Assembly: GCF_000426765.1 (NCBI RefSeq)
Contig: NZ_AUFZ01000016.1
Coordinates: 124,001-188,000 of the forward strand
Length of the DNA: 64,000 nt
Reading direction: 5' to 3'
Source: Vibrio litoralis DSM 17657
Lineage (GTDB): Bacteria; Pseudomonadota; Gammaproteobacteria; Enterobacterales; Vibrionaceae
Position 1 is the stretch's first letter; each line of letters opens with the position of its first letter. The translations under genes and the position numbers were made by a program. The notes under the pieces were generated by a model that made no database searches, was not told the DNA's origin, and worked only from the letters and a program-made list of their open reading frames with translations. Positions 8,618 through 18,015 of this stretch are shown here, in pieces.

Positions 8618-9517
8618 CTATTTTAATAACTCACCCATTAAACGCTCGATATTGTTATTTATTTGCGATTTCGGGCGTATAAAGTAATAGCCTTTTCCTG
8701 AGCGAGCCTTGAGCTGACAAGGGGCGATAAGCCTACCTAGATCTATGTCGGCTTGGGCAAGTATCGTATCACCAATCGCCATACCAAAACCTTGCATTGC
8801 GGCATTAACCGACAGATCTAATGTGGCAAAATGCTGATTCTTTTTACCTTTCAATGTTGCCCACTCGGGGTGGTTTTGTTCGGTTGCCCAAGCTTTTAAC
8901 CATAACTTCCAATCCGACTTTTCAGGTGTGGCGTGCAGCCATGTTTGTTGTTCTAGTATGTTTGCTTGTAGTGGTTGGTGTTTATCTAACAAGGTCGGGG
9001 CACAAACAGGCGTTAAGATCTCTTCAAATAATAAATGGTAGTGCAATGGCTGATCTTGCTGGCTAAAGGTATCGAGATCGCCATAGCCAATAGCTGCATC
9101 GAAAGGTTCACTGGCAAAGTTGACACTGTGTTTAATAGTTGAGGTGAGCTCAACATCGATCTCGGGATTCTTCTGCTGAAAGTTCATTAGTTTGGGTAGT
9201 AGCCATGAAGTAATGCAGCTTGGAACTTTGAGTTTGATTTTGCGTTTGTCATGGGCGATGTGTTCGATGGAACGTTGCAAGTGATTCAGTGCATGTTCAA
9301 CCAACGGCAGAAATTCTGCACCTTTAGATGTGAGTGATAACCCTCGCGCGTGTCGATGAAACAAGGCGACATCTAATTGCTGCTCTAACGATAAGATTTG
9401 TCGACTAACCGCACCTTGTGTGAGATTGAGCCGATTTGCTGCTGCGGTGAAGTTGAGTTCTTCAGCGGTTACTACAAATGCGTATAGTGCTTTAGTCGAA
9501 GGCAGTCGAGTCGGCAT
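8618..9517 (-). CDS. LysR-family regulator, GcvA-like
   Basis: The start at ATG 9517 is preferred over the upstream ATG at 9562 because AAGGAA lies at proper spacing before it and family proteins begin near this point (MPTRLPSTKALYAFV). The N-terminal helix-turn-helix (FTAAANRLNLTQGAVSRQI) and the following effector domain are of the GcvA/AmpR type. The gene is divergent from a HisC-like aminotransferase and an amino-acid-binding protein, with 225 bases between. It is the likely regulator of that pair. Effector unknown. Confidence 0.85.
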   Translation of the reverse strand: MPTRLPSTKALYAFVVTAEELNFTAAANRLNLTQGAVSRQILSLEQQLDVALFHRHARGLSLTSKGAEFLPLVEHALNHLQRSIEHIAHDKRKIKLKVPSCITSWLLPKLMNFQQKNPEIDVELTSTIKHSVNFASEPFDAAIGYGDLDTFSQQDQPLHYHLLFEEILTPVCAPTLLDKHQPLQANILEQQTWLHATPEKSDWKLWLKAWATEQNHPEWATLKGKKNQHFATLDLSVNAAMQGFGMAIGDTILAQADIDLGRLIAPCQLKARSGKGYYFIRPKSQINNNIERLMGELLK

Positions 9518-9742
9518 GAGCGTTCCTTGTTCATCAATCGTAATAAAATCAAACACTCTCAAGTCGTGAGATTAGATATGATTTTTCCTCATGGCTAGTA
9601 TGCTTACTTTTCGTTTCTTATTGCAAGGCTTGTTTGTATAAAATCAAGACTCAACTCAAAGTGATTATTTATGCTTTAAATTAGAATTTAAAATTAATTT
9701 TAGTGTGATTTTTATTTTTATTATGCATGGCGAGAGAGGCGT

Positions 9743-10873
9743 ATGACATCATTAGCAGATAAGTTGGTTCCTGAGGCGGTAAAAAAACTCATACCTTATC
9801 AATCGGCCAGACGCATTGCGCGTGGTATGACCAATAAACAAGATCATCTGTGGCTGAATGCCAATGAATTAGAAACATGTTGTCAGTATGGTGATGAGAA
9901 GCAGGGGGTAAATAGCCATTATAATCGCTATCCAGATTTCTTACCGTTTGATATTGCAGCGGCTTACCGTGGTTACTGTGAACAATTTCATCTAGATGGT
10001 GAGAACCAAGACAATAGACTCAATGATAATATTGAGATCATGGCGGTGCGCGGCGCAGATGAAGCGATTGATTTATTAGTGCGTACTTTTTGTCAGCCGG
10101 GTAATGATCAAATTCTAGTTTGTCCGCCAACTTATGGTATGTATGAGTTTTGCGCCGACTCAATGGGTGTGAAGACGGCAGTCGTGCCATTGACGTCGGA
10201 GTTTCAACTCAACCTAGCTCAAATTGAAGCTGAGCTTGAAAATACCAGCATTGTATTTTTATGTTCCCCGAATAACCCAACCGGCAATGCGCTACATCAG
10301 CAAGACTTAGTCGCTTTACTTGAGCGCACTAAAGATCAGTCGCTAGTTGTGGTCGATGAGGCTTATATTGAATTTGCCCCGCAAACTAGTGTGTTGAATT
10401 TAATGGCGCAATATCCACATTTAATTGTGGTTCGTACTTTATCAAAAGCATTTGGTTTGGCGGCAATTCGCGTGGGTTTCTTAATCGCTGATCAAAGTGT
10501 GATGAGTTATGTCGCTCGCTTAATTGCGCCATATCCGATTGCCGACCCAAGTGCCGAGATTGCATTAAAAGCGCTAGATTCTGCTGGTTTAATGCAGATG
10601 CAGGCACAAACCGAACATTTAACAGAGGTACGAGATTGGTTTAGCCATGAAGTGAATCAACTTCCAATCGTGGATAAAGTCTATCCATCGTGTACCAATT
10701 TTGTTCTCATTCGCTTTAAAGGCAGCAATAACTTTTACGAATACCTGCTTAATAAGGGTATTGTGGCTCGTAGCCCTGCTAATGAGTCGACGGTGAAAGG
10801 ATGCGTTAGAATTTCAATTGGCTCTGTCAGCAGTATGAATAAAACACTACAAGTGCTAAAAGAATATAAATAA
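9743..10873 (+). CDS. class I/II PLP aminotransferase, histidinol-phosphate aminotransferase-like
   Basis: The 376-residue protein has the fold-type I aminotransferase signatures: a CSPNNPTGN motif, VVVDEAYIEF with the PLP-pyridine-binding Asp, and TLSKAFGLAAIRVGF with the Schiff-base Lys. The pattern (LNANE near the start, YPDFLP) is that of HisC. It is outside any his operon and lies 11 bases before a histidine/lysine/arginine-type periplasmic binding protein, so it is more likely a catabolic or accessory paralogue than the biosynthetic HisC. The divergent LysR gene probably controls it. Exact substrate unknown. Confidence 0.82.
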   Translation: MTSLADKLVPEAVKKLIPYQSARRIARGMTNKQDHLWLNANELETCCQYGDEKQGVNSHYNRYPDFLPFDIAAAYRGYCEQFHLDGENQDNRLNDNIEIMAVRGADEAIDLLVRTFCQPGNDQILVCPPTYGMYEFCADSMGVKTAVVPLTSEFQLNLAQIEAELENTSIVFLCSPNNPTGNALHQQDLVALLERTKDQSLVVVDEAYIEFAPQTSVLNLMAQYPHLIVVRTLSKAFGLAAIRVGFLIADQSVMSYVARLIAPYPIADPSAEIALKALDSAGLMQMQAQTEHLTEVRDWFSHEVNQLPIVDKVYPSCTNFVLIRFKGSNNFYEYLLNKGIVARSPANESTVKGCVRISIGSVSSMNKTLQVLKEYK

Positions 10874-10884
10874 TAAAAGGATTT

Positions 10885-11664
10885 ATGATGAAAAAATTAA
10901 TCACGCTTGCGGCGGTATGCTGCGCAATGATAGTCGGAACGGTTCATGCTGCGGACAAAAAAGTCGTACGTCTTGCTTCGGATTTTACCTACCCACCTTT
11001 TAACTATAAAAATGAAGATGGTGAGCCTACTGGCTTTGATATTGAAATTGCTGAGGCTCTGTGTAAAGAAGCCAATTTTAAATGTGTTTGGATCTCTCAA
11101 GATTGGGATGGCTTAATTCCTGCGTTACTTGCTAGAAAAGCCGATGTTATTATGGCGTCAATGCGTATTACCGAAGAGCGTAAGAAACGTGTTTTGTTCA
11201 CCAACAAGTACTACCAAACGCCAGCCCGTTTTGTGGCTAAGACCGATGCGGGCTACAACATGGATAAAGCGGGCTTAACCGGTAAAAATATCGGCGTTCA
11301 ATTAGGTACCATTCATGATAACTACGTCACCGAGAAGTTTGGAGATGTGGCGAATATCAAGCGTTATAAAGGGCAAGATGAAGTGTACCTTGATTTGGAT
11401 AGTGGTCGCCTAGATGTAGCCTTTAGTAATGCTGACCAGCTGCAATTAGCTTTTCTTGATAAGCCACTTGGCAAAGGCTTTGAATTAGCTGGTGAGCCAG
11501 TAACGGACAAAGCGTATGTAGGCGAGGGCACTGCTTTAGCACTACGCAAGCAAGATAAGCAATTAGCAGAAGCATTTAATAAAGCGATTGCAGAGATTCG
11601 TGCGAATGGGACTTACGATAGGATTGCGGATCAATATTTTAGCTTTGATATTTATGGTGATTAA
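10885..11664 (+). CDS. periplasmic polar-amino-acid-binding protein (HisJ/ArgT-like)
   Basis: The 259-residue protein has a signal peptide (MMKKLITLAAVCCAMIVGTV, cleavage after VHA). A bacterial extracellular solute-binding family 3 domain follows: DFTYPPFNYKNEDG, GFDIEIAEALC, DWDGLIPALLARKADVI. These are the ligand-contact segments of HisJ/LAO-type proteins that bind His, Lys, Arg or Orn. It is likely co-transcribed with the upstream aminotransferase and ends at an intrinsic terminator. No permease or ATPase gene is adjacent, so it must borrow one or act as an orphan binder. Confidence 0.88.
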   Translation: MMKKLITLAAVCCAMIVGTVHAADKKVVRLASDFTYPPFNYKNEDGEPTGFDIEIAEALCKEANFKCVWISQDWDGLIPALLARKADVIMASMRITEERKKRVLFTNKYYQTPARFVAKTDAGYNMDKAGLTGKNIGVQLGTIHDNYVTEKFGDVANIKRYKGQDEVYLDLDSGRLDVAFSNADQLQLAFLDKPLGKGFELAGEPVTDKAYVGEGTALALRKQDKQLAEAFNKAIAEIRANGTYDRIADQYFSFDIYGD

Positions 11665-11696
11665 TCGTAAAGGTTGATACTAAAAATCCACCCAAC

Positions 11697-11734
11697 AAAA
11701 AAGCGATGCCTGAATGATCAAGCATCGCTTTTTA
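11697..11734 (+). terminator. intrinsic terminator
   Basis: The stem AAAAAGCGATGC pairs with GCATCGCTTTTT around an 11-base loop. The A and T flanks let it work in both directions. Confidence 0.85.
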
Positions 11735-11753
11735 TTGTGAAGTTAAAGTGTGA

Positions 11754-11855
11754 TTAAGCTTCTAACTTTAATTTAAACACACCATTACTTGGGTGCCATT
11801 CAGCGAATTTAAGTAGTCGGCCGAAGTAGTAGCCTTGTACTTTTTCGCTGCCCAT
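11754..11855 (-). pseudogene. 33-residue reading frame, possible C-terminal gene fragment
   Basis: A short minus-strand frame begins three bases beyond the stop of the old-yellow-enzyme gene. It encodes a peptide containing EKVQGYYFGRLLKF and ends in KLKLEA. QGYYFG resembles the last conserved segment of EAL domains, so this could be a leftover tail of such a gene, but the rest does not confirm it. There is no clear ribosome-binding site. It could also be a short translated tail peptide. Confidence 0.25.
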
Positions 11856-11858
11856 TTA

Positions 11859-12962
11859 TTATTTATCAGCGAAGCTATAACGCTCTAGCCAATGGGCATA
11901 AGAAGGCGGTAGGCACCAAGATGGCTTTTCAACATTCAATGCTTTGGCGAGGCGATAAGTGTAGTGAGGATCCGCTAAATAAGCTTTACCGATCATCACT
12001 TGGTCCATTTGATTTTCTGCCACCACGCGCTCTGCATCTTCAGGCTTATCAATACCCCAAGCAGACGCCACCGGTAACCCCGTTTGTTGACGAATACGCT
12101 CAGAAATCGGGGCTAGGAATGCTGGCCCCCAAGGGACTTGTGCGGTTGGGGTATTAAAACCAACGCTGACGCTGACCATATCCAAACCATTGGCTTTCAT
12201 TTTGTTGAGCATATCAACCGATTCTTGCAGCATCGCTTCATCATTGCCATCAAACTCAACAGCCCCTAGACGGATAGTTAGTGGTAGATGTTCAGGCCAT
12301 ACTTCACGTACCGCATTGAAAGTTTCTAATAAAAATCGCGCACGGCCATCAGCGCTGCCGCCATATTCATCAGTACGCTGATTAGCATGAATAGAGAAGA
12401 AGCTCTGGGCAAGGTAACCATGAGCAAAGTGAAGTTCTAACCACTCGAAACCTGCTTCTAATGCACGCTTAGCACCCGCGACGAAATCTTGCTTTACACG
12501 CTTAATATCATCTTTGGTCATTTCAGCCGGTACTTTTGGTAAGTTAGCACCAAAGGCCACCGCTGATGGGGCGATAGTATCCCAGCCTTCAGGGTTTGAT
12601 GAATCAATATGGTCATCGCCTTCCCATGGAATATTGGCGCTAGCTTTACGGCCAGCATGAGCAATTTGAATACCCGCAACACTGCCATTTTGTTTGATAG
12701 AGTGAGCGACCTTAGCCAGTTGCTGCGCTTGCTCATCATTCCAAATACCTAAGCATTTTGGCGTAATGCGTCCTTCAGGAGAAACCGCTGTTGCTTCAAC
12801 CACCACCAAGCCTGCGCCGCCACGAGCTAACCCAGCGTAATGGATGTGGTGCCAATCATTTGCGATGCCATCTACCGCTGTGTATTGGCACATAGGTGCG
12901 ACAGCAAGGCGGTTTTTGAGCTCTAGGCTTTTAAGCGGTAAAGGTTGGAATAATGTAGACAT
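11859..12962 (-). CDS. NADH:flavin oxidoreductase, old yellow enzyme family (YqjM-like)
   Basis: The 367-residue protein is a complete FMN-dependent TIM barrel of the old yellow enzyme family. It has RLAVAPMCQYTAVDG near the N-terminus (a Cys characteristic of the YqjM-type subgroup), AHAGRK, WLELHFAHGYLAQSFF and, at the C-terminus, VMIGKAYLADPHYTYRLA. Such enzymes reduce activated C=C bonds in the cytoplasm using NAD(P)H. The start at 12962 has AAGGAAG upstream. Its physiological substrate is not evident from neighbours. Confidence 0.92.
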   Translation of the reverse strand: MSTLFQPLPLKSLELKNRLAVAPMCQYTAVDGIANDWHHIHYAGLARGGAGLVVVEATAVSPEGRITPKCLGIWNDEQAQQLAKVAHSIKQNGSVAGIQIAHAGRKASANIPWEGDDHIDSSNPEGWDTIAPSAVAFGANLPKVPAEMTKDDIKRVKQDFVAGAKRALEAGFEWLELHFAHGYLAQSFFSIHANQRTDEYGGSADGRARFLLETFNAVREVWPEHLPLTIRLGAVEFDGNDEAMLQESVDMLNKMKANGLDMVSVSVGFNTPTAQVPWGPAFLAPISERIRQQTGLPVASAWGIDKPEDAERVVAENQMDQVMIGKAYLADPHYTYRLAKALNVEKPSWCLPPSYAHWLERYSFADK

Positions 12963-13497
12963 GTTCTTCCTTAATAATAGTAAAGTCGCATGAGTATATG
13001 AGGCAGAGGTTTGAATATTCTAATGACTATGCAAAATAATGAGTATGACTAAAAATCATGAAGAAATAGCAGTAATGCAATATCAGCATATCTAAGTCAC
13101 TTCAGGGGACTATTCCGTCATCAACTTTCTTTATCTAAAGGTTTAGATAAAACTCTTAACTCGCATCTTGCAGGTACGTGGCTACAAAGAGACTCTATTA
13201 CGTGCTATCTATGGTCAATATTCTATGAGAGGAAGAGAACAGGGCTATTCGAATTTATCTGTCTACAAGTGGAGCCGAAGCCACGTTTCTTATAGTAAGG
13301 CATCAAGAGTATATTCTTGTAACAAAATATCGCTCAATGAAGTCTCTAGTCTTGTTGAAGCAGATCAGGTTTGAATTAATCCTATCTGTCACTATGTAAA
13401 CATTTAAATTTATCAATGTGTTATCTGGTTTCTATTGAAAACAAGCAAGCTCGGTTGCATACTTCATCTCCTACAACTACCTGATAAGAAGTGATCT
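12963..13497. other. 535-base gene-poor stretch
   Basis: No convincing gene is seen. A 68-codon plus-strand frame (13168-13374) lacks a good start and domain. Two places faintly resemble the dispersed repeat ends: AAGTCACTTCA near 13095 and GCATCTTGCAGGTACGTGG near 13163. In another frame near 13325 the translation gives LVTKYR, reminiscent of IS200/IS605 transposases. These could be debris of a decayed repeat or insertion element. The last 100 bases should hold the promoter of the LacI gene. Confidence 0.3.
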
Positions 13498-14490
13498 ATG
13501 ACCAAAATGAGAAAACCAACTATTCGTGATGTTGCGAAAGTCGCTGGAGTCTCGACTGCAACGGTTTCGAAATTCATGAATGCTCAGCAATCATTCTCTG
13601 AACCTGTCGAGTCTAAAATTCGTGAAGCAATAGATCAATTAGGCTATCAGCAAAATTTTATGGCTCGAGCAGTTGCAACGGGTAAAACCGGTGCAATTGG
13701 GTTAGGAGTGCTGGATATTTGCAACCCTCATTACACTAATGTGGTTAAGGGAGCGAACCGAATAGCGTTAGAGCGGAATTATAGTTTGCTCGTTGTTGAT
13801 TTAGATGAAAATCAGCGTCAGATAAAGCAGAGGTTACAAACGCTTATCACACGAGTTGACGGTCTCCTTATCTCAGGACGCTTATCTGACGAAGTTATTG
13901 ATTGGTTGACTGAATTACGTATCCCTGTCGTTTTTATTGGCCATCCATTTCGAACTGGTGTCATTTCCGTTGGTATGGATGTAAAGCTGACCATCGATAT
14001 TTTAGCGAATTATTTAATTCAACAGCAGTTAAAGAGTATTGCTTATGTGGGATACTCAGGCGCAAACTGGAATTCTGTTCGGATCGCTGAACTTAAATCT
14101 ATATTTGCTGACCATGATATCAAGTTTATTGAATACAACGTTGAAGAACCAACAGTCGAAGCGGCGGAGCGTATAGCCTCAAAAGTCCTTCTCTCAAATC
14201 ACCGTGCTGATGCAATTATTGCTTGTAATGATCAAGTTGCTATTGGCTTAATGGGTCAAGCTAGGCAGTTTGGGGTCCGTATTCCACAAGATATAGCGAT
14301 TGCTGGTATTGATAATAATCCGATTAGTAAACACGTTAACCCTTCCCTTACGACGATTGATACCCGTGGGCAAGATCTTGGTGAAATGGCGATTAAGAAA
14401 GTTCTTGATCTCATTGAAGGCAAGACCGTGATTTCAAGAGAAGATCTTGATCCTGAGTTAGTGATACGTGAGTCGACCAAACGGATATAA
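13498..14490 (+). CDS. LacI-family transcriptional regulator of the adjacent sugar-uptake operon
   Basis: The 330-residue protein has a LacI helix-turn-helix at residues 6-30 (PTIRDVAKVAGVSTATVSKFMN). A periplasmic-binding-protein-like sensor domain follows (AIGLGVLDICNPHYTNVVKGA, and DAIIACNDQVAIGLMGQ at the hinge side). It lies upstream of, and in the same direction as, the ABC transporter, lyase and kinase genes. Two palindromic TAACCGGTTA operators occur between it and the transporter, as expected for a LacI repressor of a local catabolic operon. The inducer would be the imported oligosaccharide or a product. Confidence 0.9.
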   Translation: MTKMRKPTIRDVAKVAGVSTATVSKFMNAQQSFSEPVESKIREAIDQLGYQQNFMARAVATGKTGAIGLGVLDICNPHYTNVVKGANRIALERNYSLLVVDLDENQRQIKQRLQTLITRVDGLLISGRLSDEVIDWLTELRIPVVFIGHPFRTGVISVGMDVKLTIDILANYLIQQQLKSIAYVGYSGANWNSVRIAELKSIFADHDIKFIEYNVEEPTVEAAERIASKVLLSNHRADAIIACNDQVAIGLMGQARQFGVRIPQDIAIAGIDNNPISKHVNPSLTTIDTRGQDLGEMAIKKVLDLIEGKTVISREDLDPELVIRESTKRI

Positions 14491-14607
14491 CGTTGGCTTC
14501 TATAAACTTAAGCCCTCTCTGTCGATAGACTATAAATACTCCCTTGTAAATCCTAAGTCATAGTAGAACAGTTTTTTATATTAAATGAACTAAGATCTGT
14601 ACTTTAA

Positions 14608-14622
14608 GGTAACCGGTTAACC
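14608..14622. promoter_or_regulatory. LacI-type operator 1
   Basis: GGTAACCGGTTAACC contains the 10-bp palindrome TAACCGGTTA, the CG-centred form used by LacI-family repressors. It shares 14 bases exactly with operator 2. Confidence 0.7.
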
Positions 14623-14687
14623 ATATATTCATAATATCACTCATAAATATCTCTCCTAACTACCTCACACCCCTTTGATTGTGTTTT

Positions 14688-14703
14688 CGTGATGTGTTTA
14701 ACA
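14688..14703. promoter_or_regulatory. candidate CRP site
   Basis: CGTGA-TGTGTT-TAACA matches the CRP consensus TGTGA-N6-TCACA at 8 of 10 positions. It lies between the two operators, consistent with catabolite control of the sugar operon. Confidence 0.4.
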
Positions 14704-14708
14704 TATTG

Positions 14709-14723
14709 GGTAACCGGTTAACT
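14709..14723. promoter_or_regulatory. LacI-type operator 2
   Basis: GGTAACCGGTTAACT begins 101 bases downstream of operator 1 and just upstream of the binding-protein gene. The spacing could allow a repression loop. Confidence 0.7.
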
Positions 14724-14880
14724 CAAAATTAGATTTTGAGATTGAATGACTAAAAATTATACGTTAGTGTCATTATCCGTTGAGTTAGCACTATGTCATG
14801 TGGTGCTGGAGGACGCAGTACCCTACATGAACCTGTGTTCAATATTTCTGATAAAGAAAACAATAATGAAGGAACATATT

Positions 14881-16179
14881 ATGAGAACGAAATTGGCCGT
14901 GTGCCTCTCACTTTCCCTAAGTTCTATTGTGGCATCGCCTGCATTTTCTGCCGATACACTGAATGTTTGGGCCCGATATGGAAACAATGAGAGAGGCACT
15001 ATAGAAGCAATAGTTCAAGAGTTTACAAACCAGACTGGCGTTAAAGTGGAATTGTTCCTGGCTAACTCTGACTTTGAAACTCGTCTAGCTCGTTCTGCCG
15101 CTAGTCGTAAATTACCTGATGTGGTGTTAACAGATGCAACATCCATGGGGCAAATGAACGAAATGGGGATTTTAGAAGAGATTGATAAAGATTCTGTGAA
15201 AGGTGGGAAGGCACTTTATGATGTCGCTTGGAAAGGCATGCGTGCCTATGATGGTAAACATTATGGTGTCCCTTTTTCTGCTCAAGCTTTTGCGGTATTC
15301 GTGCGTAAAGACTGGCGTGAGAAGCTAGGTTTTGACAAACCAAAAACATGGGATGATTTGTACAAGTTGGCAAAAGCGTTTACCGAGATGGATCCAAACA
15401 GCTCAGGTAAAGCCGATACATATGGTTATGTAATGCCTCTTTCTTCGACGCGTGGCTATGCTAGCTGGTTTATGAGTGACTTAATTTGGCAGGCTGGCGG
15501 TACTTTCCTTTCATCAAATGAAAATGGCTTTAAGGCTAGTTTAGCGACTCCTGAAGTCGAGTCTGCGATGTTATTTGCACAAAAAATGGTCTGTGAAGGT
15601 TATGCACAACCAGCAGCAATAACATCAACTACTGGCGATGCGACACCGGTATTTAACTCAGGTCAGGCGGGGATTTATCGTTCTGGTCCATATCACTTAA
15701 GCTCATTTTATAACGAACCAGGCAAAGATAAGATTGAAGTTATTATACCTCCAACAGGCAAAATGAGTAGTGCCTCACTTGCTGAAGGTACTGCCGCATT
15801 CATTCTTGCTGGTAATGAAGGGACCCGGGAGAGTTCGGATAAGTTTCTTGAGTTCTTAATCTCAGAGCAAGGTCAGAGAATGGGGATGGGCGTTGGTGTT
15901 GAAGGTGACTCGTTGCCTGTTGTACGTTTGTCAGTAAATAAGAACATTAACACTGAAAAAATCTATAACGATTCAAACTGGAATACGTTCTCGCAACAGT
16001 ATGCGGAAGGAGGAGTTTATTTCCCAGCAGTGCCAAACTGGAAACCAATTCGTCAAATTACTTCAGATGGTTTCAATAGAATTTTATCTTCATGTTCAAC
16101 TGACATCACGGATAGTTTGAAAGATATTGATACTGCTGTAAACAGTGAGTTAAGTCGTCAAGGTGTTCTAGCCAAGTAA
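14881..16179 (+). CDS. sugar ABC transporter, periplasmic substrate-binding protein
   Basis: The start at ATG 14881 is chosen over an in-frame ATG at 14746 because GAAGGA precedes it and it begins a clean signal peptide (MRTKLAVCLSLSLSSIVASPAFSA). The mature protein (about 408 residues) is a family 1 extracellular solute-binding protein of the MalE/UgpB kind: LNVWARYGNNERGTIEAIV, DVVLTDATSMGQMNEMG, YGVPFSAQAFAVFVRKDW, and a C-terminal W-rich segment (VPNWKPI). It captures oligosaccharides for the following permeases. The operon is preceded by two LacI operators and a CRP-like site. Substrate unknown. Confidence 0.93.
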   Translation: MRTKLAVCLSLSLSSIVASPAFSADTLNVWARYGNNERGTIEAIVQEFTNQTGVKVELFLANSDFETRLARSAASRKLPDVVLTDATSMGQMNEMGILEEIDKDSVKGGKALYDVAWKGMRAYDGKHYGVPFSAQAFAVFVRKDWREKLGFDKPKTWDDLYKLAKAFTEMDPNSSGKADTYGYVMPLSSTRGYASWFMSDLIWQAGGTFLSSNENGFKASLATPEVESAMLFAQKMVCEGYAQPAAITSTTGDATPVFNSGQAGIYRSGPYHLSSFYNEPGKDKIEVIIPPTGKMSSASLAEGTAAFILAGNEGTRESSDKFLEFLISEQGQRMGMGVGVEGDSLPVVRLSVNKNINTEKIYNDSNWNTFSQQYAEGGVYFPAVPNWKPIRQITSDGFNRILSSCSTDITDSLKDIDTAVNSELSRQGVLAK

Positions 16180-16274
16180 GTTTGAAATAGGTATTTATAT
16201 TGGCTCCTAGGTAATTCTATCTAAGGGCTGATATTTCCTTCCATTATATGATGTTTTAAATAAAGGATTAAGTT

Positions 16275-17144
16275 ATGACTAAGCGGCGTTGGCTGGTTCC
16301 TTGGCTGTTTCTGGCACCTGCATTGATCGTGTTCACCTGGTTCAAGTTTGTTCCTATTGTCAAGGGACTGATCATGAGCTTCTATAAAATAAAGTTCTTT
16401 GGTGATGATGAGTTCGTGGGGCTGGCAAACTTTCAAAGAACACTCTCGGATACTCAGTTGCATGATGCTGTTATCAATACATTCATTTACGTAGGTTCAT
16501 CGACTGTTTGTGGTGTGATCCTAGCATTTGCTGTTGCATTGTTACTTCAAGGACAAGCGCGACATATTCGTATTATCCGTACCGCAATATTTATACCTGC
16601 AGTAACTTCTGTGGCTATTTTGGCTGAAGTGTGGCGCATTCTGTTTTATCCGGCATCCACAGGTGTTGTGAACTACATTTTAGGCTTTATTGATATCGCC
16701 CCTCAGGGGTGGATGTCTGATCCTAATATGGCTTTGTTTACGGTTATTTTGCTTCAAGTATGGAAAACCATTCCTTATAACATGGTGATACTTATCGCAG
16801 GTTTAGCCGGAGTTAATAAAGAGCTTTATGACGCCGCGAACGTTGATGGGGCTTCTCCCTGGCGAAAAATTTGGCATGTGACTCTACCTGGCCTAATCCC
16901 GGCGATTTCTGTTGTCTTGATGTTGTCTTTTATTCGTGGGTTCCGAGTATTTACAGAAGTATATACAACAACAGGTGGTGGGCCTGCCGGGTCAACAGAA
17001 ATGATAATGACCCATATCTTCAAGACGGGCTTTGACAGAATGGACTACGGATATGCAGCAGCTGTGTCGTTCCTGTTATTTGTATTCACAGTATGCCTGA
17101 CTATCGCCCATATCTTTATTAAAAGTCGTTTCGAACGAAACTAA
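16275..17144 (+). CDS. sugar ABC transporter permease (MalF/UgpA type)
   Basis: The 289-residue protein has six membrane helices and the EAA loop that docks the ATPase (ELYDAANVDGASPWRKIWHV, about 184-203). It starts with the usual LFLAPALIVFTWFKFVPI helix. Together with the next gene it should form the inner-membrane channel of a CUT1-type carbohydrate importer. It lies 11 bases upstream of its partner permease. Confidence 0.93.
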   Translation: MTKRRWLVPWLFLAPALIVFTWFKFVPIVKGLIMSFYKIKFFGDDEFVGLANFQRTLSDTQLHDAVINTFIYVGSSTVCGVILAFAVALLLQGQARHIRIIRTAIFIPAVTSVAILAEVWRILFYPASTGVVNYILGFIDIAPQGWMSDPNMALFTVILLQVWKTIPYNMVILIAGLAGVNKELYDAANVDGASPWRKIWHVTLPGLIPAISVVLMLSFIRGFRVFTEVYTTTGGGPAGSTEMIMTHIFKTGFDRMDYGYAAAVSFLLFVFTVCLTIAHIFIKSRFERN

Positions 17145-17155
17145 TAGGAGGAATC

Positions 17156-17995
17156 ATGAGCAAAACTATTTATGAAAAAATTGCAAGGTTCGTTGCCTAT
17201 ACCCTCATTATCGTCGTCTTTTGTGGGCCATTTTGGGGAATCGTTGCGACTGCATTCAGTAAGAATACTGTTCAGCCGGGTCAACTTGTACTTTGGCCTC
17301 AAGAACCAACATTTGATCATTTTCGATACGCGTGGGTTGAGATTAAATCGTGGCTTTACTTGTTAAATTCGCTAATTGTGGTTGTGCTAGGTACTATCCT
17401 TCAGACAACAATTAGCGCTCTGGCTGCTTATGCTTTAGCTCGTAAGAAGTTCAGAGGTGGAGCTATTATTAGCTTGGCTATTTTATCTACGATGATGCTA
17501 CCGGATGAAGTTATTTCTATTCCACTGTATTTAACGCTTCAAAAAGAAATCCCAATTATAGATACATCGTTATACAACTCTTACGCAGGTCTAATTCTAC
17601 CTGTTGTAGGCTGGGCATTTTCTATATTCCTGCTGACAGAGTTCATGAAGGCAATTCCACGAGACTTAGAAGATGCAGCTCGTGTGGACGGGGCCAGTGA
17701 ACTACAAATATTTAAAAACGTTATTTTGCCACTTATTAAACCTGCATTGGGTACAACGACAATCTTCGGCTTCTTGATGATTTGGGATCAATACTTATTG
17801 CCATTGATTGCTGTAGACGATCGCAGTTTATATACCATTCCAGTGATTCTTCGGTCACTCCGTGTGGATGAAATTATGCAGCAAAATATATTTATCGCTG
17901 TAACAGTGATTGCGACAGTACCGTCAGTTATTGTGTATCTGTTACTACAAAAACAATTTAACCGCGGTCTAATGGCCGGCGCGGTCAAAGGCTAA
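17156..17995 (+). CDS. sugar ABC transporter permease (MalG/UgpE type)
   Basis: The 279-residue, six-helix protein has an EAA motif (DLEDAARVDGASELQIFKNV, about 175-194). It begins with the short MalG-type N-terminal helix and ends with the family-typical FNRGLMAGAVKG. A GGAGG ribosome-binding site precedes the start. It is the second half of the heterodimeric permease. Confidence 0.93.
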   Translation: MSKTIYEKIARFVAYTLIIVVFCGPFWGIVATAFSKNTVQPGQLVLWPQEPTFDHFRYAWVEIKSWLYLLNSLIVVVLGTILQTTISALAAYALARKKFRGGAIISLAILSTMMLPDEVISIPLYLTLQKEIPIIDTSLYNSYAGLILPVVGWAFSIFLLTEFMKAIPRDLEDAARVDGASELQIFKNVILPLIKPALGTTTIFGFLMIWDQYLLPLIAVDDRSLYTIPVILRSLRVDEIMQQNIFIAVTVIATVPSVIVYLLLQKQFNRGLMAGAVKG

Positions 17996-18015
17996 ATTTT
18001 AAAAGGTGAACGATT

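Noticed and set aside
13087..13190. Possible diverged copy of the dispersed repeat
   Set aside because: Only short words resemble the ends (AAGTCACTTCA, GCATCTTGCAGG); the match is far weaker than at 28025 or 55938.
13168..13374. 68-codon frame before the LacI gene and an LVTKYR-like IS200 signature in another frame
   Set aside because: No start signal, no continuous homology and no element ends. It is too short to call an insertion sequence.
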